In this document: piece by piece, positions 24,327 through 32,709 of the stretch
How positions within the stretch are numbered: the first letter of the stretch is position 1
Layout: each line of letters begins with the position of its first letter
Source of the DNA: Streptomyces syringium
GTDB lineage: Bacteria; Actinomycetota; Actinomycetes; Streptomycetales; Streptomycetaceae
Assembly: GCF_017876625.1 (NCBI RefSeq)
Contig: NZ_JAGIOH010000001.1
Span: 186,001 to 250,000, forward strand
Length of the DNA stretch: 64,000 nt
Direction of reading: 5' to 3'
Program-made: the position numbers and the translations under genes
The notes under the pieces: model-generated
Databases searched by the model: none
What the model was told of the DNA's origin: nothing
What the model saw: only the letters and a program-made list of their open reading frames with translations

Positions 24327-25474
24327 GCCGGGAGCGGGGTTTCTGGCCGGTGTATCACCCGGCGGGCCTGGACCACGAGCTGCACCCGGTGCTGGAGGAG
24401 CTGGAGGCCGGCCGCTGGCTGGCCATGCGCAACCTCCTTGCCACCACGCGGAATCGCTGGGGGTTACGTACCGCCCGGACCCAGGTCCTGGCGGCTGTGG
24501 CGGCGCGCTCGACCGTCATCCAGGAATGGGAGGCGGAAGAGCGCGGCAGCGTCGACGCCACGGTGATGCGGGCCCGGGTGAAGGTGGAGCGGGCCCTGCG
24601 GGCGCACCGTCATCAGCTCTCCGGTGTGTGGGAGGTGGTTCAGGACGCCCGCGTGGCCTGTGAGGCAGCGGCCCGGGTCGCGCCTGCCGACCCGGTCCCG
24701 TGGGTGTGCCGGCTAGCGCTGGCGCAGCTGGATGAGCGGCAGATGCTGCAGGAGAACCGGGCCCGGGCTCCGGAGCGCATGCTGCCGCCGGGCCCGTGGG
24801 AGCTGCTGGAGCAGGCGCGCGAGCGTGACCTGGGTAACCGTGAGGCGTGCCACCGCATGCTGCAGTTCCTGTATGTGCGTGCCGGTGGCTCGCGTGCCGA
24901 GGCCATCGATTTCGGGCGCTGGGCCCAGTCCTTGGCACCGGACGGGTCAGCAACTCTGATGCTGCCGCTGTACACATTCGCGGAGAGCTACGGGTACCGG
25001 CGGCGGGGTGAGGGCCTGCTGGGCCGCGGGGAGTGGGCTGCCGACCATGCCCTGCACGACATCACGTGCGCGCTCGACGGCTGGTTCGACCACCCGGCCA
25101 CGCCCATGGTGGAGCGCTCGGTTCTCGACCTCAGCCATCTGGCGCACGCCCTGTGGGCCGCCCACCAGTACCCCGAAGCGGCACGGGTGTTCACCGCGAT
25201 GGGCCCTTACGCCACACGGCTGCCGTGGGGGGATGTCGGTGACGGCGACGCCCCGAGTGGGTGGCAGGCGGACAAGCCGGTCCTGGCCGACTCCACTGGT
25301 GAACTGTCCCCCATCGCTCTGCAGGCCATCGCCGGACTGCTCGACGCGCTGCCCCAGCTCGCCCCCCTGTACGCACCCACACCCAACTCCTACCGCCGCT
25401 ACCGCTCCGCCTCCTTCGCCCCCACCCACTTCACATGGGGGGGCACGACAACCGCACCTGCGCCGTACGCGTGA
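24323..25474 (+). CDS. Helical-repeat protein fused at its C-terminus to glutamine-synthetase debris
   Basis: GTG 24323 overlaps the regulator stop. Residues 1 to ~315 are almost entirely helical (LEELEAGRWLAMRNLLATTR, ACEAAARVAPADPVPW, HRMLQFLYVRAGGSRAEAI), resembling a tetratricopeptide-like partner of the XRE protein, with a TTA codon at 24464. From about residue 318 (25274) the frame becomes a glutamine synthetase C-terminal segment (LSPIALQAIAGLLDALP, APTPNSYRRYRSASFAPTHF) and ends soon after the G7 tract at 25437 shifts the frame. The natural C-terminus of the helical protein was probably near 25270. The fusion looks accidental, arising from a deletion that joined the two genes. Confidence 0.6.
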   Translation: MSRERGFWPVYHPAGLDHELHPVLEELEAGRWLAMRNLLATTRNRWGLRTARTQVLAAVAARSTVIQEWEAEERGSVDATVMRARVKVERALRAHRHQLSGVWEVVQDARVACEAAARVAPADPVPWVCRLALAQLDERQMLQENRARAPERMLPPGPWELLEQARERDLGNREACHRMLQFLYVRAGGSRAEAIDFGRWAQSLAPDGSATLMLPLYTFAESYGYRRRGEGLLGRGEWAADHALHDITCALDGWFDHPATPMVERSVLDLSHLAHALWAAHQYPEAARVFTAMGPYATRLPWGDVGDGDAPSGWQADKPVLADSTGELSPIALQAIAGLLDALPQLAPLYAPTPNSYRRYRSASFAPTHFTWGGTTTAPAPYA

Positions 25475-25796
25475 GCGGCCACGGACGCGGACGCCACCTG
25501 GAGATCCGCCTGCCGGGCGCCGACGCCAACCCCTACCTCGCCCTGGCCTCCGTTCTCGCCGCCGCCCACCACGGCATCCGCGAAGCCCTCACACCCCCGC
25601 CCGCCAGCACCGGCAACGCCTACACGACGACCGCCCACACGCCCGTCCCGGCCGGCCTCGACCAAGCCCTCGCCGCCTACGCGGACGGCGGCCTCGCCGA
25701 ACACCTCCTCACCAGAACGCGGCACAGGTCGAACTCGACGCGCTGCGCTACGAGGTCCCGGACACCGAGCGGCGACGCGGCTTCACCCGCGCCTGA
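25274..25796 (+). pseudogene. C-terminal third of a FluG-type glutamine synthetase, frameshifted
   Basis: Three frames must be joined to read it. Part 1 (25274-25437) gives the PTPNSYRRY substrate-loop region. Part 2 (after the G7 run 25437-25443) gives HDNRTCAVRV, then LEIRLPGADANPYLALASVLAAA, the glutamate and PYLA motifs of the GS active-site barrel. Part 3 (about 25716-25796) gives VELDALRYEVPDTERRRGF and TGA at 25794-25796. The N-terminal beta-grasp and ATP-binding half is missing, so it has no activity. The close match to the FluG/GS-like branch and the downstream terminator show it was once a normal gene. Confidence 0.7.
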
Positions 25797-25803
25797 TACA
25801 CAA

Positions 25804-25832
25804 GGTGCGGCGGGCAAACCACCCGCCGCACC
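25804..25832 (+). terminator. Stem-loop terminator after the GS remnant
   Basis: A perfect 11-bp stem (GGTGCGGCGGG and its complement) with a 7-base loop CAAACCA starts 8 bases after the GS stop. It is followed by C-rich rather than T-rich sequence, as is common for Streptomyces hairpin terminators. Confidence 0.65.
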
Positions 25833-25854
25833 CCCACCCCCGGGAAGGACCTGT

Positions 25855-26262
25855 GTGTATACCCATCACGACTATGACGCCCGCCTCCTGGACGAGATCG
25901 TCGCGGACCCTGCGGTCAGGGGCGCGATGGTGCTGACCCTCGACGGCCTGGTGCGCGTGCACAGCACCAGCCTGGAGGTGCAGGAGGCCGACCGGATCGC
26001 GGCCGGACTGGCCGCAGCCCACGCCACCCACCGTGTGAGCGCGGAGTTCTGCCCACCGGGCGACGCCTCATGGCACATGAGCCTCGTCGAGTTCAGCACC
26101 GGATACGTCCTCACCATCGCCGCCGGAGACGACGCCCTGCTGTCAGCCAGCACCACCCGGGATACGAAGGTCGACGACCTGGCACACCGGATGCGTGCGC
26201 TGGCCCTGCGTAGGGCCCACGACATCACCACCGCACGCCAGCACCTGTCGGATGCACGGTGA
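25855..26262 (+). CDS. Roadblock/LC7-domain protein
   Basis: GTG 25855 with GGAAGGA upstream gives 135 residues; an open frame extends further upstream but belongs to the GS remnant. The roadblock/LAMTOR pattern is clear: LLDEIVADPAVRGAMVLTLDGLVRVHS at the start, EADRIAAGLAAAHATHR in the middle and a VLTIAAGDDALLSAST strand before the last helix. In Streptomyces such proteins work with small GTPases and sensor kinases in conservons, but none of those partners is present. Instead the stop overlaps the GTG of a LuxR-type regulator (GTGA), suggesting the two work together. Confidence 0.75.
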   Translation: MYTHHDYDARLLDEIVADPAVRGAMVLTLDGLVRVHSTSLEVQEADRIAAGLAAAHATHRVSAEFCPPGDASWHMSLVEFSTGYVLTIAAGDDALLSASTTRDTKVDDLAHRMRALALRRAHDITTARQHLSDAR

Positions 26263-26897
26263 ACGGGGCGACCGCGGGCCGCATCGTGGTGGAGGTGAGA
26301 GCCCAGGACCCCATCTCGCAGGCCGGGGTGGCGGGGCAGCTGCGCACCCGCCCCGAAGTAAGCCTCGTCGGCCAAAGCGACGCTGAAGTCGCCCAGGTGG
26401 TCTTGATGGTGGTGGACACCGTCGACGAGGTCGCGCTGCGGGTGCTGCGCCAGATCCAGCGGACCAGCACCGCGCGGGGGGTGCTGGTCATCACGCAGAT
26501 CGACGAGCAGCAACTCGCGAGCGCGGCGGAATGCGGCTTCATCGGAGTCGTCCGGCGGGCCGAGGCCACCCCGGAACGGCTGGTCCAGGTGATAGGGGCC
26601 GTGGCGCGGGGAGAGGGGTATGTGCCGGCCGATCTGCTGGGCAGCCTGCTGGAGCAGGTCGGCCGGCTGCAGGGCGAGGTGCTCGGGCCGCGCGGCGTCA
26701 ACTTCAACGGCCTGGCCGCCCGCGAGATCGAGGTACTGCGGCTGGTCGCCGACGGATACGACACCGCCGACATCGCCCTGAAACTCGCCTACTCCGAACG
26801 CACCATCAAGAACATCCTCCACGCGGTGATGACCCGCCTGAACCTGCGCAACCGCTCGCACGCCGTGGCCTACGCCCTCCGCCAAGGCCTCATCTAG
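26259..26897 (+). CDS. NarL/LuxR-type regulator with degenerate receiver
   Basis: A 212-residue response-regulator-like protein. The C-terminal GerE domain is well kept: NGLAAREIEVLRLVADGYDTADIALKLAYSERTIKNILH, helix-turn-helix at about residues 150-200. The N-terminal receiver has the right length and strands (IVVEVRAQDPISQAGVAGQL, VLMVVDTVDEVALRVLRQI, GVLVITQIDEQQL), but the acidic pair at the first strand and the phospho-accepting Asp context look altered (VVDTVDE). It is probably not controlled by ordinary phosphorylation. The start overlaps the roadblock stop, and no histidine kinase is nearby. Confidence 0.75.
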   Translation: MNGATAGRIVVEVRAQDPISQAGVAGQLRTRPEVSLVGQSDAEVAQVVLMVVDTVDEVALRVLRQIQRTSTARGVLVITQIDEQQLASAAECGFIGVVRRAEATPERLVQVIGAVARGEGYVPADLLGSLLEQVGRLQGEVLGPRGVNFNGLAAREIEVLRLVADGYDTADIALKLAYSERTIKNILHAVMTRLNLRNRSHAVAYALRQGLI

Positions 26898-27216
26898 ATG
26901 ACCCAGAGCCAGCAGCAGCCAAACATCATCCCCTGCGGGCTCACGGGGCCAGGTCAGCTGCGCCAGAGATTCGAGGCGACTCACCAAGGTGCGTAGTGAT
27001 GGGGGTTGAACACTAATCGAACACTGCGACACCCGGCCGCTGAGGCTCGCAGGCCGATTCGCCTGAGCAGGACCACTCCACGTCGATCGGATTGACGACC
27101 GTCGAGGCAGCACAGCACACGCTGCATTGCCCCTTCCACAACCGGGGAGTCGAAGATCACGAACAGGAAGCCACGACATGACTCCCCGGCCAGCGCGCGA
27201 GGTGACCGATCTGCCC
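26898..27216. other. Intergenic, no feature recognised
   Basis: About 320 bases between the LuxR gene and a truncated minus-strand frame. Neither strand shows convincing protein, hairpin or repeat. Confidence 0.3.
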
Positions 27217-27508
27217 CTACTCGCTCAGCCCGACGATGCCCCAGCCCCTCCGGGCGGCCTCGGAAAGGACGCGATCCCAGTCATCGAGCAGCTCGGTGAA
27301 CTCGTCGAAGTCGCGGACCCAGCCCCCGGGCAGTGCGGCATGCTCGTCGAATGCCCCGCGCAACCCGTCGAGCCAGGGCCGTACCTCCTCCGACGTCGCG
27401 GCCAGTTCCCGCACGCTCGCTGGCGACCTCGCGAGCAGCACGCCATAGGCGACGGCGGGGTCATCGCAGAAGAAGTGTGGACGATCGCGATATTCCCCGA
27501 GCCTGGCT
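27217..27508 (-). pseudogene. 3' end of an unidentified gene cut off by IS21 element 2
   Basis: Reading from the IS boundary: EARLGEYRDRPHFFCDDP, then YGVLLARSPASVRELAATSE, WLDGLRGAFDEHAALPGGW and DFDEFTELLDDWDRVLSEA before TGA at 27217. It has normal coding character and an acidic, helical end, but no family I can name. Its start must lie beyond the IS, where only integrase sequence is found, so the 5' part has been lost. GTG 27441 could give a 74-residue peptide, but it is probably not a true start. Confidence 0.5.
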
Positions 27509-27543
27509 TCACGGAATTCCCCAGGTCCTGGCTGTGTTCTTGT

Positions 27544-28317
27544 CTAGCTGATCGGGCCTCCGGTTGTCTTGTTGTTGCCGTTTCTGGGCCGTTTGTTCGG
27601 CCGGTAGCTGGGGCCGTTCATGATGACCTGGTGGCTGGTGTTGATGAGCCGGTCCAGGAGTGACTCGGCGACGACGGGGTTGGGGAAGAGGGGATACCAG
27701 TCGCTCGGTGCTCTGTTGCTGGTGATGACCAGGGACCTCCCCTGCCGTTCGCTGACCAGTTCGTAGAGGTCGTCGGCCTGGGTGGCGGTCAGCTGCCGCA
27801 TGGCGAAGTCGTCGAGGATGAGCACGTCGGGGCGTACGAGTTCTCGCAGACGTCTGTCCCAGGTGCGGTCGGCGTGTCCGCCTGCGAGGTCGGCGAGGAT
27901 CCGGCTGGTCTTGGCGAACCGCGCGTGGGCGCCCTGGCGGATGGCGAGGTGGCCCAGGGCCTGGGCGACGTGTGTCTTTCCGACGCCGACCGGGCCGAAG
28001 AGGATGACCGACTCGCCGGCGTGCAGCCACCGCAGGGCCGCGAGGTCACGGATCTGGACCGCGGGCAGCTTCGGCGAGGACGAGGAGTCGAACTCCTCCA
28101 GAGTGGCCTGCTGCTCGAACTTCGCCCGTTGCAGGCGCCGTTGGAAGGCGACGGTCTCACGGCGGGTGATCTCGTCCTGGCAGAGGATCTGCAGGAACTC
28201 CAGGTGTCCGAGTTCGCCGCCGTGGGCCTGGGAGAGGCGGGCGTCGAGGGTCTCGAGCATGCCGGAGAGCTTGAGCGATTTGAGCGAGTCCCGCAGAGCG
28301 GTGTCCATGATGGTCAT
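27544..28317 (-). CDS. istB: IS21-family helper ATPase IstB (element 2)
   Basis: A 257-residue AAA+ ATPase with Walker A ILFGPVGVGKTHVAQALG near residue 105 and Walker B DVLILDDFAMRQL near 168, then SLVITSNRAPSDWYPLF. Its ATG overlaps the istA stop by one base (TGATG). The basic end (NKRPRNGNNKTTGG) is usual. It differs from the element 1 protein throughout, so the two elements are different IS21 species. Confidence 0.92.
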   Translation of the reverse strand: MTIMDTALRDSLKSLKLSGMLETLDARLSQAHGGELGHLEFLQILCQDEITRRETVAFQRRLQRAKFEQQATLEEFDSSSSPKLPAVQIRDLAALRWLHAGESVILFGPVGVGKTHVAQALGHLAIRQGAHARFAKTSRILADLAGGHADRTWDRRLRELVRPDVLILDDFAMRQLTATQADDLYELVSERQGRSLVITSNRAPSDWYPLFPNPVVAESLLDRLINTSHQVIMNGPSYRPNKRPRNGNNKTTGGPIS

Positions 28318-29933
28318 CAGGCGACTCCTTCACCTTCGCGGCGGCCCTGGTCGTCGTGGTGGTCCTCCGCTGTGACGGGGGACGCGGCGGTCGCGAAGAG
28401 CCGCTTGGGCCCGTGGAGGAACGCGGCGGCACCCGCGTCACCGCTGGTCTCCGGCTCCGGGTCGGTCTCGGTGCCGGCGATCAGGATGCCCTTGACGGTG
28501 CGGTAGGACGGGTCGCCGACCGCGAGGGACTTCGCGCAGGCCGCTTCCAGCCGCGTTTCGCCGTACTTCTTGCGGAGACCGAGAATCCCCTGGGCAGCGC
28601 GGAGCCGGTAGAGCGCGTTGACCTCCAGCAGCTGCCCGATGACCTCGCTGCATGCCCCGCCGACCTCGGCGGCCTGGGTGCGGCACCAGACCGGCGTCCG
28701 CATATGGAAGGCGATCTTCTCCGGCGGATAATCGTGCTTGTCGGTCCGCTTTCCTTGGTCCCGGGCGGCGTGGGTCTTGACCAGTTCGCCGTCGTGGAAG
28801 ATGTGCACCATAGCAGCGGTGGAGCGGATATCGACGCGCTTGCCGATCAGTTTCCAGGGCACCGAGTAGAGGGTGCGGCCCGCCTTGACGTGGATGTCCG
28901 GCCCGACGGCCGCGGAGGACCATTTCGCCAGCACGAACGGTGTTCTGGGAAGCGGCAGCAGGGTCTGGGCCTCGACCGCTTCGAAGACCGAGAGTGGTGC
29001 GGCCCCGCCCAGTGGCCGGCACTGCCGCCTGCCGGCCACTTTCATGCACCACTTGATGGCCTCGGCCTGCATGTGCTCGACGGAGACGAACTCCCGACCG
29101 CGCCAATACGAGTCGCGGACGTAGGGCATAGGCCGCTCGACCCTCGGTTTGTCCTTCGGCCGCCCGGCCCGGGCCGGGCCGACCAATGCGCCGTAGTGGG
29201 CGACGAGTTCGCCATAAACCTTGTTGATTTTCGGGTCGTAGAGGTCGGGCTTGTCGACCCCGGTGCGGAGGTTGTCCGGCACCAGTCGTTTTGGTGCCCC
29301 GTCGAAGAATCTGAATGCCTCGACGTGGGCAGCCGTCCATGCGTGCTGGTCGAGGGTGAGCACGGGGCGGACGAACATGTGGCGCGAGCAGGGCAGCACC
29401 ATCACGAAGGCCCAGATCCGGTGCCGTTTTCCGCTGCGGGGGTTGATCCACTGGCCCAGGAAGCCGTAGTCGATCTGGGCCTCCGAGCCGGGCTCGACGT
29501 CGTCTCGCAGGACCGTGACCTGCGATCTTCGGGTCTCTTCCGGCAGGGTGGCATGGACCCAGCGGCGGAAGCTGGAGACCGACGCCTCCAGTCCGTGCTC
29601 GTCGCGAAGGCGCTGGTGGATCGTGCTGACGGTCACCGTCCCCAGCATTTTCTTGATGTAGTCGCGGTGTTTGTCGATCTCCGGCCAGGTGATCTGCCGG
29701 AGCCTGGACTCGGCGAGTTCGGGGAACCAGCTTTTGATCAGCCTGGCCCAGTCGGCCTGGCTCCTCGGCGGCCCGCCCGGGGTGATTCCGGCGGCCTCCG
29801 CCGGGGCCAGGTACTTCCTGACCGTCTTGCGGTCCACTCCCAGCGACGTGGCCAGCTCGCTCTTGGAACGGCCCGCATACCAGTGGACGTAAATCTCGGT
29901 GATGTCGACCACGGTGAATGTTCTCCTTGCCAT
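28317..29933 (-). CDS. istA: IS21-family transposase IstA (element 2)
   Basis: The ATG at 29933 is used; GTG 29912, which has AAGGAG upstream, is a good alternative, and an open frame reaches 30005. The protein has a helix-turn-helix SKSELATSLGVDRKTVRKYL near the N-terminus, then a rve core with EAQIDYGFLGQW (first Asp), RLVPDNLRTGV (second Asp) and PKDKPRVERPMPYVRD (Glu). The C-terminal Mu-transposase-like segment includes LYSVPWKLIGKRVDIRSTAA. No frameshift is visible. Confidence 0.9.
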   Translation of the reverse strand: MARRTFTVVDITEIYVHWYAGRSKSELATSLGVDRKTVRKYLAPAEAAGITPGGPPRSQADWARLIKSWFPELAESRLRQITWPEIDKHRDYIKKMLGTVTVSTIHQRLRDEHGLEASVSSFRRWVHATLPEETRRSQVTVLRDDVEPGSEAQIDYGFLGQWINPRSGKRHRIWAFVMVLPCSRHMFVRPVLTLDQHAWTAAHVEAFRFFDGAPKRLVPDNLRTGVDKPDLYDPKINKVYGELVAHYGALVGPARAGRPKDKPRVERPMPYVRDSYWRGREFVSVEHMQAEAIKWCMKVAGRRQCRPLGGAAPLSVFEAVEAQTLLPLPRTPFVLAKWSSAAVGPDIHVKAGRTLYSVPWKLIGKRVDIRSTAAMVHIFHDGELVKTHAARDQGKRTDKHDYPPEKIAFHMRTPVWCRTQAAEVGGACSEVIGQLLEVNALYRLRAAQGILGLRKKYGETRLEAACAKSLAVGDPSYRTVKGILIAGTETDPEPETSGDAGAAAFLHGPKRLFATAASPVTAEDHHDDQGRREGEGVA

Positions 29934-30031
29934 CCGGTGCTGGCCCCCGACCTTCTCGAACCACTGGTCGAGGGGCAGCGTCCGCCTTTTCGATGGCCAG
30001 GACACCCGCTTTCCGCCTCCGTCATCCCCAT

Positions 30032-30103
30032 GGGGAATAACGTGACCGTGCGGGGTGGGGAATTACGTGACGCTCAAGCCGCATCAGCTGGGGAATTACG
30101 TGA
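30032..30103. repeat. Three terminal IstA-site repeats of element 2
   Basis: GGGGAATAACGTGA at 30032-30045 and GGGGAATTACGTGA at 30057-30070 and 30090-30103. Multiple short repeats inside the end are characteristic of IS21 and are the likely transposase binding sites. Confidence 0.8.
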
Positions 30104-31630
30104 TCGTTGACACGAGGGTCAGGGCTTCGTCGAGGAGGCCGACGGCGCTGAGGGCTTTCTCCAGGCCGTCGATGGCTCGGGCGGTGGGTTCGAAGACCTC
30201 GTGGAGGTAGTCCGCGGTGTTCGCATCAGGGGCGCGTTCGGCGAGCGTTCGCCACTGCTCACGTTTGCGGTGCCAGTAGACGAGGTCGGCACCGGACATG
30301 ACGAATTTGTCGCAGTTGTGGCAGTTGAGGTTCCAGGGGCAGGCGTCGCCGCTGACGACGGGCTGGAAGGTGCAGAAGCCCCCCTCAGCCGGGGTGCTGC
30401 GGCGAGAGAGGTCGATGACAAGCGCTTCGGCTTCCTGACGTGTCATGGGCTGGCCGGAGGACAGGTCCAGGCCGGGTTCGGCTGCTCCGGGGCCGGCAAC
30501 CCAGACCGCGTTGAGGGCGGCTTCAAGCTTCGGGTCCGTGTTGGCGAGGTGGATGTAGTGCTCGGCCATGCGCTCGGAGACGTGCCCGAGGTAGCGCTTG
30601 ACATGGATGAGATTCGCGCCGTTGCGCAGGAGCTTGGTGGCCAAGGTGTGCCGCGCTTGGTGGGGGACGTAGTGCCCAATGTCCAGGCCGTCGAGCCACT
30701 CGCGGAAGCGGACGTGGAACCACTGGTAGCTCACGTTCTTGAGGCCGTGGCGGTTGGCCTGCTTGGTGGGAAACAGCGCCAGACGGCGCCGCTCGTCGGC
30801 CGTGGGCGGGCGGCCGTGCCTTCCTACGAAGCGCGCGATGGTCTTGGCCTGGCGCTGGCGGAGGCGTTCGCAGAGCCGTTCCGGGATGCGGATGCCGTCG
30901 TCGAACTTCCCGACCTTGGTCTGGTCATGCCAGAAGATCGGGATGTTGTTCAGCCGGTCGACACACTCGAGGCGGAGCTGGAGCACTTCGCTGCAACGCC
31001 GGCCGGTGAACACGAGGGCTTCCCAGATGTCCTGCAGCCCCCGGTCCTAAGCGTCGAGGCTGTCCAGGATGGCGAGGTTGCGGTCGCTGGCCAGTGCACG
31101 GGCCACGTCGTCGGGGAAGGGGCGGCGTCGTCCGGGCTTCTGCTCGCCGGTCGGCACGGCCACGACGAAGGGGCGGCCCAGCCCGATCCGTTCAGTTTCC
31201 CCGGCGTCCATCGCGGTCCGCAGGACCTGACGCACGCCGTTGAAGTTCTGTCCGGCCATCCGCTGGGTGACGCTTGCGGGCCGGGTGCGGTGGCTGCCCT
31301 GGGCGAAGAGACCCAGGGACGGCAGCCCGTGCTGGGCCCGGTGGCGCAAGTCGGCAACGAAGTCGACCGCGTGCTCCTTGGTCAGCAAGGTGGGATCGTG
31401 GCCACCGGCGGGGGCGTGCGCTTCAAGGTAGGCACTGAGCTCGATGCATCCGCGCCTGGCAGCATGAAACGGCGACTTCGTCCGCGGAGGGTCGTTCGTG
31501 AGCCGGGTGTCCATGCAGTCCCAGAGCAGGTCGCGGAGCCACCGCTGGGAGACATCGGACAGATCGATCACGGGGCTGTGGTTACTGAGTCGGACGCCGT
31601 AGTGCAGGGTGTCGACGAACCCCGCTTCCT
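30104..31630 (-). pseudogene. Tyrosine recombinase (integrase), truncated at both ends with an internal amber stop
   Basis: Two long frames (31047-31571 and down to 30104) are the same frame separated by one TAG at 31047-31049. Upstream of it is the SAM-like core-binding half (DVSQRWLRDLLWDCMDTRL, QNFNGVRQVLRTAMDAGE). Downstream are the catalytic parts: FTGRRCSEVLQLRLE (Arg I), KVGKFDDGIRIP, VPHQARHTLATKLLRNGA (HxxR), LGHVSERMAEHYIH (Tyr), and a cysteine-rich extension (CPWNLNCHNCD). The frame also runs upstream of 31571 to 31624 without a start, where the IS5 element cuts it; IS21 element 2 removes the 3' end. The residues needed for catalysis remain, but the gene is dead as arranged. Confidence 0.85.
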
Positions 31631-31705
31631 TAGGGGCTGTGTGGGGTTGTGATCACTTTCGGATTCCGTTCTGGTCTGGGGGCGGAATCCGGTAGGACGT
31701 TGGGT

Positions 31706-32203
31706 GTGACGCGTAGGCAACTCACGGATGATCAGTGGGCGTTCATCGAGCCGTACCTGCCGATAGGTGAGTACGGTCCGTACCCCCAGCGGCTGCGGGA
31801 TCAGTTCGAGGGGGTGATCTGGCGGTTCCGGTCCAGCGCCCAGTGGCGGGAGATGCCTGGTGAGTTTGGCCCGTGGCCGACGGTCTACGGCCGTTTCCGG
31901 GTGTGGAGGGACGCGGGCGTCTTCAGCACGTTGCTGGAGGGCCTGATTGCCGAGACCGCCCGCCGGGGTGAGACGGACTTGTCCCTGGTCAGCGTGGACT
32001 CCACGACCGTCCGCGCCCACCACGACGCAGCCGGGATGCGCATCGACGAGGAGGTCATGGAGGCTCTGGAGAAAGCCGCTGCCGGGCAGGAGCGTGGCCG
32101 GCAGAAGGGGGCGGCCCGCAGGGACACAACGGGCAGGACGACGAGGACAGCCCCGGGCGAGACGAACGGCGACGCATCCGGCGACGCCGCAGACTTCGTC
32201 TGA
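31706..32203 (+). CDS. IS5-family transposase, N-terminal frame (copy 1)
   Basis: This frame carries the DUF4096-type opening (RRQLTDDQWAFIEPYLP, then WRFRSSAQWREMPGEFGPW) and the first catalytic region (SLVSVDSTTVRAHHDAAG), and ends at TGA 32201-32203. The GTG at 31706 is the usual start for this group; the frame is open from 31649. The rest of the protein lies in the -1 frame, so either a programmed shift makes the full enzyme or the gene is a fossil that was mobilised in trans. Confidence 0.85.
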   Translation: MTRRQLTDDQWAFIEPYLPIGEYGPYPQRLRDQFEGVIWRFRSSAQWREMPGEFGPWPTVYGRFRVWRDAGVFSTLLEGLIAETARRGETDLSLVSVDSTTVRAHHDAAGMRIDEEVMEALEKAAAGQERGRQKGAARRDTTGRTTRTAPGETNGDASGDAADFV

Positions 32204-32709
32204 ACCAAGCCCTGCTGGGCAGGTCCAGGGGCGGGCTGACCAGCACAGTCCATCTCGCCGGGGACCGCAGGTGCCGGCCCCTGTCGCTCGTCCTGACCGT
32301 CGGACAGGCCGCCGACAGCCCGCAGTTCGTCCCCGTGGTTAAGAAGGTGCGTGTCCGCCTGCCCGTCGGGCGTCCCCGCACCCGGCCCGGCGCCGTCGCT
32401 GCGGACAAGGCCTATTCCTCCCGGGCCAACCGCGCCTACCTGCGGAAACGCCAGATCAAGGCTGTCATCCCGGAGAAGAGGGACCAGGCCGCCAACCGCT
32501 GGAAGAAGGGCAGCCGGGGCGGCCGGACCGTCAGCCACGACGCCGGCCTCTACAAGGAGCGGAACACCGTCAAGCGCCTGATCAACAAGCTGAAGGCCTG
32601 GCGGGGCATCGCGACCCGCTACGACAAGACACCCGAAAGCTACCTCGCAGGCCTCCACCTCCGCGCCTCGATGATCTGGATCAACGACCTCCCAAAGACA
32701 CCCGGCTGA
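32200..32709 (+). CDS. IS5-family transposase, C-terminal frame (copy 1)
   Basis: In the -1 frame relative to the first part: LLGRSRGGLTSTVHLAG, LTVGQAADSPQFVPVVKKVR, then VAADKAYSSRANRAYLRKR (second catalytic Asp) and RNTVKRLINKLKAWRGIATR with the C-terminal Glu region. It has no convincing start of its own before 32335, which supports translation by frameshifting. Confidence 0.8.
   Translation: MNQALLGRSRGGLTSTVHLAGDRRCRPLSLVLTVGQAADSPQFVPVVKKVRVRLPVGRPRTRPGAVAADKAYSSRANRAYLRKRQIKAVIPEKRDQAANRWKKGSRGGRTVSHDAGLYKERNTVKRLINKLKAWRGIATRYDKTPESYLAGLHLRASMIWINDLPKTPG

Larger units (their letters stand above)
27509..30103. mobile_element. IS21-family element 2 (~2595 bp), no target duplication
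   Basis: The left end starts TCACGGAATTCCCC and the right end, read inwards, TCACGTAATTCCCC. Genes istA and istB are on the minus strand. The flanks are fragments of two unrelated genes and share no short duplication, so a deletion or rearrangement beside the element is likely. Confidence 0.85.

Noticed and set aside
25437..25443. Programmed frameshifting at the G7 tract in the glutamine synthetase remnant
   Set aside because: The N-terminal two thirds of the enzyme are missing and a further shift is needed downstream, so mutation or decay explains it better.
27127..27663. 178-codon plus-strand frame across the IS21 element 2 left end
   Set aside because: It crosses an IS boundary, is antisense to istB and the truncated gene, and lacks any motif.
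28356..30110. 584-codon plus-strand frame opposite istA of IS21 element 2
   Set aside because: Shadow of the transposase; no domain.
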